The notes: generated by a model not told the origin, from the letters alone. A stretch of 64,000 nt of DNA from Bacillota bacterium (GCA_023410445.1 JAEYPT010000009.1:1-64000); one strand, 5' to 3'. Shown: positions 8,298 through 16,397, counted from the stretch's first letter. Program-made: numbers and translations.

Positions 8298-8672
8298 ATG
8301 TCTATCGTTGATTTTTATCGTTGCGAGAGGTGCGGAAATATCGTTGCCTTGATCAAAAAAGGCGGCGGAACATTGACGTGCTGCGGACAGGCTATGACAA
8401 AATTGGAAGCCAACTCGACTGATGCGGCGAAGGAAAAACACGTGCCGGTCGTTACCAAAGAAAACGGTAAGATAAATGTCGTCGTTGGCTCCACACCACA
8501 TCCCATGCTGCCGGAGCACTCCATCGAGTGGATTGCACTCGTTGCGGACAACAAAGTAGAACTGAAATATCTAAAGCCGGGTGAAGAGCCAAAAGCATCG
8601 TTTGCCGAAGCGAAGACGGGCACCGTCTATGCGTACTGCAATTTGCATGGCCTCTGGAAAACTGAATTTTAA
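8298..8672 (+). CDS. dfx: Desulfoferrodoxin, second copy
   Basis: A 124-residue superoxide reductase, nearly identical in layout to the copy at 7736: the same CxxC/CC iron site and the same centre II histidines and cysteine. It ends at LWKTEF without the Cys tail. DNA identity is high over long stretches (for example both share the codons for AMTKLEANSTDAAKEKH almost base for base), pointing to a fairly recent tandem duplication. I take the ATG at 8298 rather than the TTG at 8292, because the first copy starts at the matching place after the same AAAAGGAGTCTTGAAAA leader. An imperfect hairpin follows at 8683-8710. Confidence 0.94.
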   Translation: MSIVDFYRCERCGNIVALIKKGGGTLTCCGQAMTKLEANSTDAAKEKHVPVVTKENGKINVVVGSTPHPMLPEHSIEWIALVADNKVELKYLKPGEEPKASFAEAKTGTVYAYCNLHGLWKTEF

Positions 8673-8746
8673 ACGGTGAAAAGAGAGATCCTGTTAGATC
8701 AGGGTCTCTCCCGATTAAGAAAGGAAAAGACCGAAAGGAGGCCCTA

Positions 8747-10417
8747 ATGTATAACTTATTAATTGGAGGAGCAGCCGGGCAGGGAATTGATACCACTGCG
8801 GCGATCCTTGAAAAACTGCTAAAACGCTCCGGGTACAGTGTGTTTACTGCAAGGGACTTTATGTCTCGGGTTCGGGGCGGCCATAATTTCTCGTTGATCC
8901 GTTTCGGTACGAAACCGATTCATTCGCACAGCAATCGACTCGACGGTATTGTTGCCCTTGACGAGGAAACAATCCGGCTCCATCAGGAAAAGCTGAAAGA
9001 CAACGGATTTATTCTCTGCGATGATAAATTATCCGGGTCCGATCCACGACTTATCCGCGTAGAAATGGACGCGATGGCAAAGGCGCTCGGAAATCCGCGG
9101 GTTTCCGGAAGCATTGCGGTAGGGGCTGTACTAAAGCTGTTTGGAGAATCTCTTGATAACGTTGAAGATGTCCTTCGTACATTTGTAAAGCAGCCGTACC
9201 TTGATATCAATGTCAAAGCGGTAGAAGAAGGCTATCAGTCTACGGAAACGCGCTTTCCGCATCTGGACGGAAAGTATCGCGATCAGATGCTCATCTCCGG
9301 AAGCAAAGCCGTTGCTCTTGGGGCGATTGCCGCCGGTCTCCGGCTCTATTCTGCTTACCCGATGTCCCCCTCTACGGCTATTATGGAGACGCTTGCATCA
9401 AAAGCCGATGAAGCGGGTATTGTAGTAGAGCAGGCGGAAGATGAAATTGCCGCGATTAATATGGCAATCGGAGCTTCCTATGCGGGCGCCCGTGCTATGA
9501 CAGGCACGTCCGGGGGCGGTTTTTCTCTGATGGTAGAAGCACTCGGCCTTTCCGGTATGGCAGAAATTCCTCTTGTAGTGATTGACGTCCAGCGCCCGGG
9601 GCCTGTGACCGGCCTTCCGACAAGGACGGAGCAAAGCGATCTGAAGTTTGTCATTTCAGCATCGCAGGGCGAATTCCCCCGTTTGGTGATTGCTCTGCGG
9701 AATCCGTCCGATGCTTTTTATCAGACCATGCGGGCTTTTAATCTGGCGGAAAAATATCAGATCCCGGTGATTCTGTTGAGTGACCAGTATCTTGGTGACG
9801 CCACGTCTACCGTTGAACGGTTCGATCCGAAGAAAATCCAGACAGTCGAGCCAGAGTCGGAATACTCAGAAAAAGGGGAATACCTTCGGTACCGGTATAC
9901 GGAAAGCGGCATATCTCCCCGACTGATTCCAGGGAAGACGGAACATCTTGTGGCAATCGACAGCGATGAACATGACGAGCGCGGCTGGATCACGGAATCG
10001 GCGGAAGTCAGAATTAAGATGATGGACAAACGCATGAAAAAGCTGGAAAGCCTGAAACAGGATTTGCAGGAGCCGGAATTTATCGGTGACGACGGTTTCG
10101 AAACTCTTTTGATTGGCTGGGGTTCCACGTGGGGGCCGATCGAAGAGGCGGTTCAGCTGCTGAACGAAGATAAGAATGGTTGCTATGCCGCTCTTGTGTT
10201 CGGCGATGTCTATCCCCTGCCTACAAAGCTGCTCAAAGAAAAGGCGGCAAAAGCTCACCACATCATTAATATGGAGCAGAATGCGACAGGGCAGCTGGCA
10301 GGCCTGATCCGCGAAGAGACCGGCATTGTCTGCGAGAGCAGTATTTTGAAATACGACGGCCGTCAGATTTCCGGCGAGGAGATTGCCGAACGGATTCGGA
10401 AGGGGGAGACGAAATGA
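8747..10417 (+). CDS. 2-oxoacid:ferredoxin oxidoreductase, fused gamma-alpha subunit
   Basis: The 556-residue protein begins with a gamma domain (NLLIGGAAGQGIDTTAAIL, then RVRGGHNFSLIRFG) of ~180 residues, followed by the alpha (pyrimidine-binding) domain starting near ALGAIAAGLRLYSAYPMSPST. This fusion, with a separate beta subunit, is the arrangement of KorAB-type enzymes that oxidatively decarboxylate a 2-oxoacid to acyl-CoA and pass electrons to ferredoxin. The substrate (2-oxoglutarate, pyruvate or branched-chain) cannot be told from sequence alone. The start has a strong AAAGGAGG site. Its last codons overlap the beta gene by 4 bases. Confidence 0.92.
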   Translation: MYNLLIGGAAGQGIDTTAAILEKLLKRSGYSVFTARDFMSRVRGGHNFSLIRFGTKPIHSHSNRLDGIVALDEETIRLHQEKLKDNGFILCDDKLSGSDPRLIRVEMDAMAKALGNPRVSGSIAVGAVLKLFGESLDNVEDVLRTFVKQPYLDINVKAVEEGYQSTETRFPHLDGKYRDQMLISGSKAVALGAIAAGLRLYSAYPMSPSTAIMETLASKADEAGIVVEQAEDEIAAINMAIGASYAGARAMTGTSGGGFSLMVEALGLSGMAEIPLVVIDVQRPGPVTGLPTRTEQSDLKFVISASQGEFPRLVIALRNPSDAFYQTMRAFNLAEKYQIPVILLSDQYLGDATSTVERFDPKKIQTVEPESEYSEKGEYLRYRYTESGISPRLIPGKTEHLVAIDSDEHDERGWITESAEVRIKMMDKRMKKLESLKQDLQEPEFIGDDGFETLLIGWGSTWGPIEEAVQLLNEDKNGCYAALVFGDVYPLPTKLLKEKAAKAHHIINMEQNATGQLAGLIREETGIVCESSILKYDGRQISGEEIAERIRKGETK

Positions 10418-11265
10418 ACCAGGAAACTTTTTGCACTCATGAAACGGCATGGTGCCCCGGCTGTGGAAATTTTACCATTTTGGAGTGCCTAAAAACTGCA
10501 CTTGAAGAGCTTGGCAAAGACCCCTCCGATGTGCTGATTGCTGCCGGTATTGGTCAGGCGGCGAAAACGCCACAGTATATCAGCGCAAATGCGTTCTGCG
10601 GCCTTCACGGGCGGTCTCTCCCAGCGGCCGCAGCGGCCAAAATTGCAAATGAAAGATTGACGGTTATTGTCGATACCGGCGACGGGGATTCCTATGGAGA
10701 AGGTGGGAATCATTTCCTCCACAATATTCGCCGAAACGTTGATATCACTCATTTTGTCCATGACAATCAGATTTATGGATTGACCAAAGGTCAGGCGTCG
10801 CCGACTTCCGTGATAGGATTAAAAACCGGCGTTCAGACCGATGGAAATTTTAACGAACCGCTCAATCCGGTCCTTCTTGCCATCGCATGCGGTGCAGGGT
10901 TTGTTGCTCGTGCCTTTACCGGCCGCAGAGAGCATCTGATATCGCTGATGAAACAGGCTATCGAATACAAAGGTTATGCACTGGTTGATATCCTGCAACC
11001 GTGTGTCAGCTTTAACAAAACCAATACTTTTGCGTGGTACAATCATCGTGTCTACGAGCTGGATGAATCTTATGACTGCAAAAACAAGATTGCCGCCATG
11101 CAGAAAGCAATGGAATTCGGGGACCAGATTCCGATTGGCCTTCTGTATCGGGAAGACAAGGCAACATTTCATCAGAAAAACGCGGTTTTAAACCAGGGGA
11201 CTCCTTTGCTCGATAGAAGGACGGATCCCAACTTTGTAAATCAACTGATCCAATCGTATATTTAA
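10414..11265 (+). CDS. 2-oxoacid:ferredoxin oxidoreductase, beta subunit
   Basis: The thiamine-pyrophosphate subunit of the complex encoded just upstream (ATGA overlap, so translationally coupled). Cys14 and Cys17 in WCPGCGN, Cys62 in FCGLHGR and Cys197 in QPCVSF match the cysteines that bind the single 4Fe-4S cluster. The TPP/Mg site is DTGDGDSYGEGGNH (~87-100). At 283 residues it is of usual beta-subunit size. No separate ferredoxin-like delta subunit gene is present. The setting among superoxide reductase and rubrerythrin genes suggests it may supply electrons to these (inference). Confidence 0.92.
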   Translation: MNQETFCTHETAWCPGCGNFTILECLKTALEELGKDPSDVLIAAGIGQAAKTPQYISANAFCGLHGRSLPAAAAAKIANERLTVIVDTGDGDSYGEGGNHFLHNIRRNVDITHFVHDNQIYGLTKGQASPTSVIGLKTGVQTDGNFNEPLNPVLLAIACGAGFVARAFTGRREHLISLMKQAIEYKGYALVDILQPCVSFNKTNTFAWYNHRVYELDESYDCKNKIAAMQKAMEFGDQIPIGLLYREDKATFHQKNAVLNQGTPLLDRRTDPNFVNQLIQSYI

Positions 11266-11284
11266 TTTTTTGGAGGTTATTAAA

Positions 11285-11839
11285 ATGGCTGTTAAAAATG
11301 CAATGACTTTTGATTTTCTTCATTCCGCATACGGCGGCGAAAGTATGGCGCATATGCGTTACCTGATTTGGGGAGACATGGCGGAAAAAGAGGGCTTCCC
11401 GAATGTGGCGAGACTGTTCCAGGCGATCGCTTATGCGGAACAGGTACATGCAACCAATCATTTCCGTGAAATTGGCGGAAGTACCTCAGATGCTACGGTA
11501 ACCGCCGGAGGCGTGTTCGGCACAGGCAAGACAGCGGAGAACCTGCAGGGCGCAATCAACGGCGAACTGCATGAAGTGGAGCAGATGTATCCGGTCTATC
11601 TGAACGCGGCAGAGTTTCAGGGCGAGGCTGGCGCAAAGCGCTCTTTTCACGGAGCGTGGGAAGCGGAGAAGCTTCACGCAGAGCTTTTTCAAAAGGCTTT
11701 GGATGCGGTGAAAACGGGCAAGGACATTGAGTTGAAGGCAATCTATGTCTGCCCGGTCTGCGGACACACCATTCTGGATGAAGCTCCGGAAAAATGCCCT
11801 GTTTGCGGTGCAAAAAAGGAAATGTATCATAAGTTTTAA
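11285..11839 (+). CDS. Rubrerythrin
   Basis: NADH- or rubredoxin-linked peroxide reductase of anaerobes. The ~184-residue protein has an N-terminal ferritin-like di-iron domain (Glu19 in YGGESMAHMRY, the EQVHATNHF helix, GELHEVEQMYP and EKLHAELF). At the C-terminus is a rubredoxin-type Fe(Cys)4 site made of two CPVCG motifs. The ATG at 11285 follows a GGAGG site 9 bases upstream; the TTG at 11270 is part of that site. It lies 19 bases after the oxidoreductase beta gene, probably in the same transcript. Confidence 0.95.
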   Translation: MAVKNAMTFDFLHSAYGGESMAHMRYLIWGDMAEKEGFPNVARLFQAIAYAEQVHATNHFREIGGSTSDATVTAGGVFGTGKTAENLQGAINGELHEVEQMYPVYLNAAEFQGEAGAKRSFHGAWEAEKLHAELFQKALDAVKTGKDIELKAIYVCPVCGHTILDEAPEKCPVCGAKKEMYHKF

Positions 11840-11913
11840 AAGTGTAACAGTTCGATTCACAAAAAAGCTGATACTGTAACGAAAGTTTTAGTATCTTAAG
11901 TGAGGTGTGAAAA

Positions 11914-12687
11914 ATGAGTTTATTTGATTTATCCGGCAAAGTTGCCGTTGTAACCGGTGCTTCCAGCGGTCTCGGCGCCGACGCCGCGATGGCTTATGCG
12001 GAAGCAGGAGCCGACGTCGCGTTGCTGGCACGCAGAAAAGAAAAACTAGATGAAGTGGTAAAAAAGATTGACGACGCAGGCCATCATGCAATCGCGGTAC
12101 AGTGCGATGTATCTGACGAGGAAAGCGTGAAAGCAGCTGTGGATACCGTGCTCAGTCAGTACAAAAAAATTGATATTTTGCTGAATGATGCAGGTGTTGC
12201 TCAGGGAGGCTCTGTGGAATCTCTCACAACACAGCAGTGGGATCAATCCATGAACATTAACGTAAAAGGCATCTATCTGTTGAGCAAATATGTGGTTCCG
12301 CAGATGAAAGAGCGCAAATACGGCAGAATTGTCAATATTGCCTCGGTCAACGCGGTTCTCGCAGACAAAGCGGATGCCCTGGTTCGCCATGTATACAACG
12401 CATCCAAAGCGGCAGTTGTTGGGTTGACCAAAGGCATGGCAGCTAGCTATGCGCAGTATGGCATTACAGTCAACGCTCTGGGCCCCGGCCTTTTCCTTTC
12501 AGAAATGACGCAGGATACGCTGTTTAAACATCAAGAGTTTTTGAACACATACAATGCTCTCTGTCCAGCGTCAAGACCTGGTGGCAAGGGGGAACTAAAC
12601 GGACCGGTTCTGTTCTTTTCATCGGATGCCTGTAGTTATACGACTGGTCAGTTCATCCTTGTGGACGGCGGATTTTCTCTTACATAA
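11914..12687 (+). CDS. Short-chain dehydrogenase/reductase
   Basis: This 257-residue classical SDR has the dinucleotide site TGASSGLG (residues ~14-21), NDAG in place of NNAG (~90), and the catalytic Ser (IVNIASVN) and Tyr-x3-Lys (YNASK) with the usual spacing. It ends with DGGFSLT, as in FabG/gluconate-dehydrogenase-like members. The ARRKEKL segment after the second strand favours NADP(H). The substrate is unknown. A GAGGTG site precedes the ATG. Its place between rubrerythrin and ferritin does not reveal the substrate. Confidence 0.9.
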   Translation: MSLFDLSGKVAVVTGASSGLGADAAMAYAEAGADVALLARRKEKLDEVVKKIDDAGHHAIAVQCDVSDEESVKAAVDTVLSQYKKIDILLNDAGVAQGGSVESLTTQQWDQSMNINVKGIYLLSKYVVPQMKERKYGRIVNIASVNAVLADKADALVRHVYNASKAAVVGLTKGMAASYAQYGITVNALGPGLFLSEMTQDTLFKHQEFLNTYNALCPASRPGGKGELNGPVLFFSSDACSYTTGQFILVDGGFSLT

Positions 12688-12758
12688 ATTTTCAATAAAA
12701 TGGGAAACTTCGTTCAGAGATGTAACATATACCACATAATAAGGAGGCAGTAACAGAA

Positions 12759-13271
12759 ATGCTGAATCAAGAGTTGGTATCTCTACTGAATAAACAGATC
12801 AACATGGAATGGTATTCCGCATACTTTTATCTGGATATCTATAGCTATTATACCGATCAGAACCTTGACGGCTTCGGCAACTGGTTTTACGTCCAGACTC
12901 AGGAAGAGCGCGATCATGCCATGCTGTTTGTAAAATATCTGCTGAATAACAACGAAAAAGTGGTTTTACAGGATGTAAAAGCGCCGGATAAAATTTTTGA
13001 AGACTTCCGTGAGCCGGCCAACGCCGCATTTGAACACGAGAAAAAAGTTACGGCATCGATTAATAACATTTATGCTGTTGCATATGAGCAAAAGGACTTT
13101 CGTACGATGCAGTTCCTTGACTGGTTTGTAAAGGAACAAGGCGAAGAAGAAAAAAACACCGAAGATATTGTAAAAAGGTACGACCTGTTCGGAAAAGATG
13201 CAAAGGGACTTTATCTGCTTGATTCGGAACTAGCCGCCCGCGTTTACGCGCCTCCCACACTTGTATTATAA
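12759..13271 (+). CDS. ftnA: Bacterial non-heme ferritin
   Basis: Iron-storage cage protein of 170 residues. Ferroxidase ligands are in place: Glu17 (NMEWYSAY), Glu50 and His53 (QEERDHAM), Glu94 region (FEHEKKVT) and the downstream EQGEEEKN helix. Ferritin takes up ferrous iron and removes peroxide-driving iron, in keeping with the neighbouring oxygen-defence genes. A strong AAGGAGG site precedes the ATG. It lies 71 bases after the SDR and is the last gene of the island before a terminator. Confidence 0.94.
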   Translation: MLNQELVSLLNKQINMEWYSAYFYLDIYSYYTDQNLDGFGNWFYVQTQEERDHAMLFVKYLLNNNEKVVLQDVKAPDKIFEDFREPANAAFEHEKKVTASINNIYAVAYEQKDFRTMQFLDWFVKEQGEEEKNTEDIVKRYDLFGKDAKGLYLLDSELAARVYAPPTLVL

Positions 13272-13449
13272 AATGTGAAGGATTTCGGCAGGGATAAGAT
13301 TATTGTATGGTAGCGAAATCGAATGCAGTTCGCAAAATTTCCGATTAGCAATGATGAAATTCAGGGAAAGATATAGGCATACCGAAAGAGCTGGATGCTA
13401 TTATTCTTATTCCGGATAGTATATGTATGGTTACTTCAAATTCTAGAAG
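13272..13449. other. Gene-free stretch, possible gene debris
   Basis: No intact gene. Translation in shifting frames gives coherent patches (for example IPKELDAIILIPDSI near 13380-13425) interrupted by stops, which suggests a decayed coding sequence. Confidence 0.35.
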
Positions 13450-13486
13450 AAGCGCCGCTTGATTTAAAGCTCAAGCGGCGCTTTTG
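13450..13486 (+). terminator. Rho-independent terminator
   Basis: AAGCGCCGCTTGA (13450-13462) pairs perfectly with TCAAGCGGCGCTT (13471-13483), followed by TT. It probably ends the ferritin transcript. Confidence 0.88.
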
Positions 13487-13579
13487 ACGATTAAATAACA
13501 AATAAGCGTGTTGACTTAAGAAAACTAAGATTAACTATTAAACTATTTCAACTTAGTATTAGAGTATATGAAATTGGCA

Positions 13580-13687
13580 GACGAACTTCGTATAATTGCT
13601 ATGACATGCAGCTGATCGAGCTTCGTGTTATTGCTATGACATGCTGCCTGACTACCGCCTGACGAACCTCGTGTTATTGATATAATG
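13580..13687. repeat. Three imperfect direct repeats (~28-30 bp)
   Basis: The unit GACGAACTTCGT-(TATA/GTTA)-TTGCTATGACATGC occurs at 13580-13609 and, slightly altered, at 13616-13644 and 13661-13687. The CTTCG/CCTCG cores are 35 and 46 bases apart. There are no spacers of constant size and no cas genes. Confidence 0.6.
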
Positions 13688-13797
13688 CTTTCAAATAATA
13701 AACCGAAGAAATAAACACTAACAGAACTGGAATGAATTTCCTTCCACATTATATCTCTTGATAGAAGTAAATACAATAATAATTGTCGAAATCGGAA

Positions 13798-13827
13798 CTA
13801 AAAACCGGAACCAGTTCCGGTTTTTAG
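13798..13827. repeat. CCGGAAC palindrome, copy 1
   Basis: CTAAAAACCGGAAC (13798-13811) pairs perfectly with GTTCCGGTTTTTAG (13814-13827), leaving a 2-base centre. Flanking T- and A-runs would let it work as a bidirectional terminator. Related palindromes recur at 16088 and 19923. Confidence 0.7.
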
Positions 13828-13837
13828 TAAATAGAAA

Positions 13838-13872
13838 GGCCCAACTAGACTCAAATAAAGTCCAGTCGGGCC
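13838..13872 (-). terminator. Terminator of the SOS operon
   Basis: GGCCC-AACTAGACT pairs with AGTCCAGT-CGGGCC (13838-13842 with 13868-13872 at the base, one mismatch inside). On the minus strand it is followed by TTTCT and lies 30 bases past the SRAP stop codon. Confidence 0.72.
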
Positions 13873-13901
13873 ATTTCTGTTGTTTGAGGCTTTTTCAACT
13901 T

Positions 13902-14474
13902 CTATGCTGGTGTCTTCACCAGTTCCGGAGGTACTTCCGAGAGTAGTTCAATCGCCTTTTCTTTGCTATTCAACCAACAATCCATCCGATTCGGATCCAA
14001 CACCACCGGCATCCGACTGTGTACGTCGGCCATCGAGCGATTCGCGGCAGTAGTCAGGATCACAAACCGTTCTTTGCCTTCAAATATATTATATAACCCT
14101 GCCATATAGAGAGCGTGGGTCCCAGGTAGGTTAAACTGATACTTTGTTTTTTGACCATCGTGCGACCATTCATAGAATCCAGTTGATGGAATCACGCAAC
14201 GCCGTGCGGCAAGACAGTCCCGGAACATTGGTTTTTCCGGCACCGTCTCCGCCCGGGCGTTGATGATTACCCCTTTGCCGTGAAAACTAGGAAAACCCCA
14301 GATAACGGTTTCTGGCGAGAGAAGTCCATTTTTTTGAATCAGAACCGGCGCTCGGTCGGTGGGGAAAATCTCACCTGTTTTTATTTCGCCGTTGACCTTC
14401 CGCTGAACCTCATTAATAATATCACGGATTTCCTGCAGCTCTTCGCTGCCAAAAAGTACATAGCGTCCGCACAT
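13902..14474 (-). CDS. SOS response-associated peptidase (SRAP/YedK/HMCES family)
   Basis: Protects abasic sites in single-stranded DNA by forming a thiazolidine crosslink with its N-terminal cysteine. I use the ATG at 14474 so that Cys2 of MCGRYVLF becomes the N-terminus after Met removal; a GTG three codons upstream would bury it. Other family signatures are ARAETVPEKPMFRD, the active-site RRCVIPSTGFYEW and the HSRMPVVL histidine. The length (190) fits. It is the last gene of the dinB operon, starting 5 bases past the stop of the 81-aa gene. Confidence 0.94.
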   Translation of the reverse strand: MCGRYVLFGSEELQEIRDIINEVQRKVNGEIKTGEIFPTDRAPVLIQKNGLLSPETVIWGFPSFHGKGVIINARAETVPEKPMFRDCLAARRCVIPSTGFYEWSHDGQKTKYQFNLPGTHALYMAGLYNIFEGKERFVILTTAANRSMADVHSRMPVVLDPNRMDCWLNSKEKAIELLSEVPPELVKTPA

Positions 14475-14479
14475 TTCAA

Positions 14480-14725
14480 TCACTCCGCTTCCTTAGCTTC
14501 AACAAACCACCGATTTCCTTCCAGCCATAAGTATTTCTCTCTGCCTTGTATCCGGCAGGTGTAGCGCATTCCGGCACCTCCAGCTTTCAGGCTTGCGGCT
14601 GGGCGAATGTCCACAACACGATCAACCTCGTAAATCTGCCCCGGTGTCCACCGAATAGCAAGCGGAAGAATGGTCCCGTCAGGCATATACCGGACAATCA
14701 TTTCCACATACTTTTTACAGGCCAT
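14480..14725 (-). CDS. Small protein between dinB and SRAP
   Basis: The 81-residue soluble protein starts MACKKYVEMIVRYMPDG and continues GTILPLAIRWTPGQIYEVDRV, ending in a beta-rich KYLWLEGNRWFVEAKE. I recognise it only as a short protein that tends to travel with Y-family polymerases in Bacillota. No biochemical role is known to me. It lies 13 bases after dinB and 5 before SRAP, so it is co-transcribed and under the same SOS control. An accessory role in lesion bypass is inference. Confidence 0.8.
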   Translation of the reverse strand: MACKKYVEMIVRYMPDGTILPLAIRWTPGQIYEVDRVVDIRPAASLKAGGAGMRYTCRIQGREKYLWLEGNRWFVEAKEAE

Positions 14726-14738
14726 GATCCGCCTCCCC

Positions 14739-15977
14739 TTAGAAATAGCCTACCGGATGGATGTTGTGATCCTTCTTTGGGTCAAAGCCGGAAAGCTGCT
14801 GATCGGTGAGCAGAACAGCCGGCTGCACCGTATAGCTCCCGAAACGATCTTTTAGCCGGTCCACTGCATGATCCAGATGTTCTTTCTTGACCCGGCTTCG
14901 CTCATCACAGAAAAGATCCGTCTGCGTTGGAACGGTGTCGCTGGTTAAGTCGGTGACGCTGATTCCGACGCTGCGGATCGGATTTTGCCAGCGATAATGT
15001 CGCTTAAAAAGCTCCATGCCTGCTGCCGCAATCTCCGACGTGATTTTCGTATATGCCCCAAGGGTGTGCTGCCTTGTGAAGCTGTAGAGCTGGTTATCCC
15101 GGACGCTGATACAGATGGTCCGCCCCTTAAAGCCCTGTTCTCGCAGCCGCCGGGCGACGCTGTCAGCGAGTACATAAAGGATGATCTTCACATCTTCGTC
15201 AGTCTTCAGATCGCGCGGTGTTGTTGTCGAATTTCCGATCGATTTCACCACTGGCTGATTATCATACATCGCGACCGGAGAAAGATCCAAACCATTGGCA
15301 AAGCAGTGCAATACCTCGCCCCATTTGCCGAACCACGCGAGAAGCGTTTCCTCCGGAACATCGGCAAGGTCCCCGATAGTATGCACGCAATAGCTTTTCA
15401 ATCGGCGCTGCGTTGCAGGCCCGACGTACAGAAGGTCGCTGACGGGCAGCGGCCATGCTATCTCTTTGTAGTTATCCTTTCCAATCGGTGTGATTGCATC
15501 AGGCTTCTTATAGTCGCTGCCCAGCTTTGCAAAAATCTTGTTGTAGCTGACACCAATGGAAACGGTAATACCCAACTCATATTTGATCCGCTGGCTGATT
15601 TCCTGTGCAATGGTTATGCCATTGCGGCCCGCGGCGTCGCCGGTTACATCAAGCCAACACTCGTCTAGGCCGAACGGCTCAACCTTGTCGGTATAGTCAA
15701 GGTATATCTCGCGGGCCATGCGGGAGAAGCGCATGTACAAGTCATAATGAGGCGGAACGATGACCAGATTGGGGCATTTTAGTTTAGCCTGCCAGAGGGC
15801 TTCTCCGGTCGAAACATGAAAACGTTTGGCAATCTGGTTTTTTGCCAGAATGATGCCGTGCCGCTGCTCCACGTCGCCACCGACTGCGACCGGCTTATTC
15901 CGAATGGCCGGGTTATGAAGGCATTCCACAGAAGCATAGAAGCTATTGCAGTCACTATGCAAGATCGTTCGCTCCAT
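14739..15977 (-). CDS. dinB: Y-family DNA polymerase (Pol IV/DinB type)
   Basis: Translesion polymerase of 412 residues from the ATG at 15977, chosen because GGAGG lies 6 bases upstream; the longer frame only adds untranslated leader. Catalytic residues lie in HSDCNSFYASVE (N-terminal Asp) and GLDECWLDVT (Asp-Glu). The helix-hairpin-helix thumb is LLYVGPATQRRLKSY. The steric-gate region and little-finger domain (RTICISVRDNQLYSF) follow. It heads the SOS operon. Confidence 0.94.
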   Translation of the reverse strand: MERTILHSDCNSFYASVECLHNPAIRNKPVAVGGDVEQRHGIILAKNQIAKRFHVSTGEALWQAKLKCPNLVIVPPHYDLYMRFSRMAREIYLDYTDKVEPFGLDECWLDVTGDAAGRNGITIAQEISQRIKYELGITVSIGVSYNKIFAKLGSDYKKPDAITPIGKDNYKEIAWPLPVSDLLYVGPATQRRLKSYCVHTIGDLADVPEETLLAWFGKWGEVLHCFANGLDLSPVAMYDNQPVVKSIGNSTTTPRDLKTDEDVKIILYVLADSVARRLREQGFKGRTICISVRDNQLYSFTRQHTLGAYTKITSEIAAAGMELFKRHYRWQNPIRSVGISVTDLTSDTVPTQTDLFCDERSRVKKEHLDHAVDRLKDRFGSYTVQPAVLLTDQQLSGFDPKKDHNIHPVGYF

Positions 15978-16016
15978 TATATTGCCTCCAAACAAACGTT
16001 CAGTACATATGGCAAT

Positions 16017-16045
16017 AGTATAGAACATCCGTTCCTAATTATCAA
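16017..16045 (-). promoter_or_regulatory. Promoter of the dinB operon
   Basis: Read on the minus strand: TTGATA (16045-16040), a 17-base spacer, then TATACT (16022-16017), 39 bases before the dinB ATG. The LexA-type box fills most of the spacer. Confidence 0.85.
16023..16034. promoter_or_regulatory. LexA (SOS) box
   Basis: GAACATCCGTTC matches the Gram-positive LexA/DinR consensus GAAC-N4-GTTC exactly. It lies between the -35 and -10 boxes, where a bound repressor would block RNA polymerase. A weaker half-site (AAACAAACGTTC, 15991-16002) is nearby. Confidence 0.85.
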
Positions 16046-16087
16046 GGGAAATTTGTGGGAACAATAAAAATTCCTAGCATGAAATGG

Positions 16088-16111
16088 AAAACCGGAACTA
16101 GTTCCGGTTTT
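16088..16111. repeat. CCGGAAC palindrome, copy 2
   Basis: A 24-bp perfect palindrome, AAAACCGGAACT joined to AGTTCCGGTTTT, followed by TGT. It shares its core with copies at 13798 and 19923. Confidence 0.7.
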
Positions 16112-16149
16112 TGTAATGCGGGTTGGTAATATTTATTTATTGAAGGTAA

Positions 16150-16175
16150 TATTAAAAGGCACCCCGAAGGGTGCC
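16150..16175 (-). terminator. Terminator of the ECF sigma operon
   Basis: GGCACCC (16158-16164) and GGGTGCC (16169-16175) form a stem with a CGAA loop (UUCG on the minus strand). On the minus strand it is followed by TTTTAAT and lies ~35 bases past the last gene. Confidence 0.85.
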
Positions 16176-16208
16176 GCGGTCGTGATGGATTGTTGAAAAA
16201 GTCAACTG

Positions 16209-16397
16209 TTAGCATTTGATTTTTTTAAAGAGTCCCCATGCTTCAATTTCTAATAGTTCCGGATGCTGTCTTAAATAAAGGCTCAATCGTTGAGAATGGT
16301 TGCCCAGCTGATGCAATTCATCACAAAGGTCGATTATTTGCTTAAGCGCCTCAGCTTCGGAAACCTCATCGTGAGAAATATCGCTAAAGTATCTCAT
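16209..16397 (-). CDS. Small hypothetical protein, last gene of the sigma operon
   Basis: A 62-residue, mostly helical and acidic protein (EVSEAEALKQIIDLCDELHQLG) with no signal peptide, membrane span or known motif. Its ATG overlaps the stop of the secreted-protein gene by 4 bases, so it is translationally coupled, and a terminator follows. The coupling supports it being real, but the function is unknown. Confidence 0.6.
   Translation of the reverse strand: MRYFSDISHDEVSEAEALKQIIDLCDELHQLGNHSQRLSLYLRQHPELLEIEAWGLFKKIKC

Noticed and set aside
13580..13687. CRISPR array
   Set aside because: Only three degenerate repeats with irregular spacing and no cas genes.
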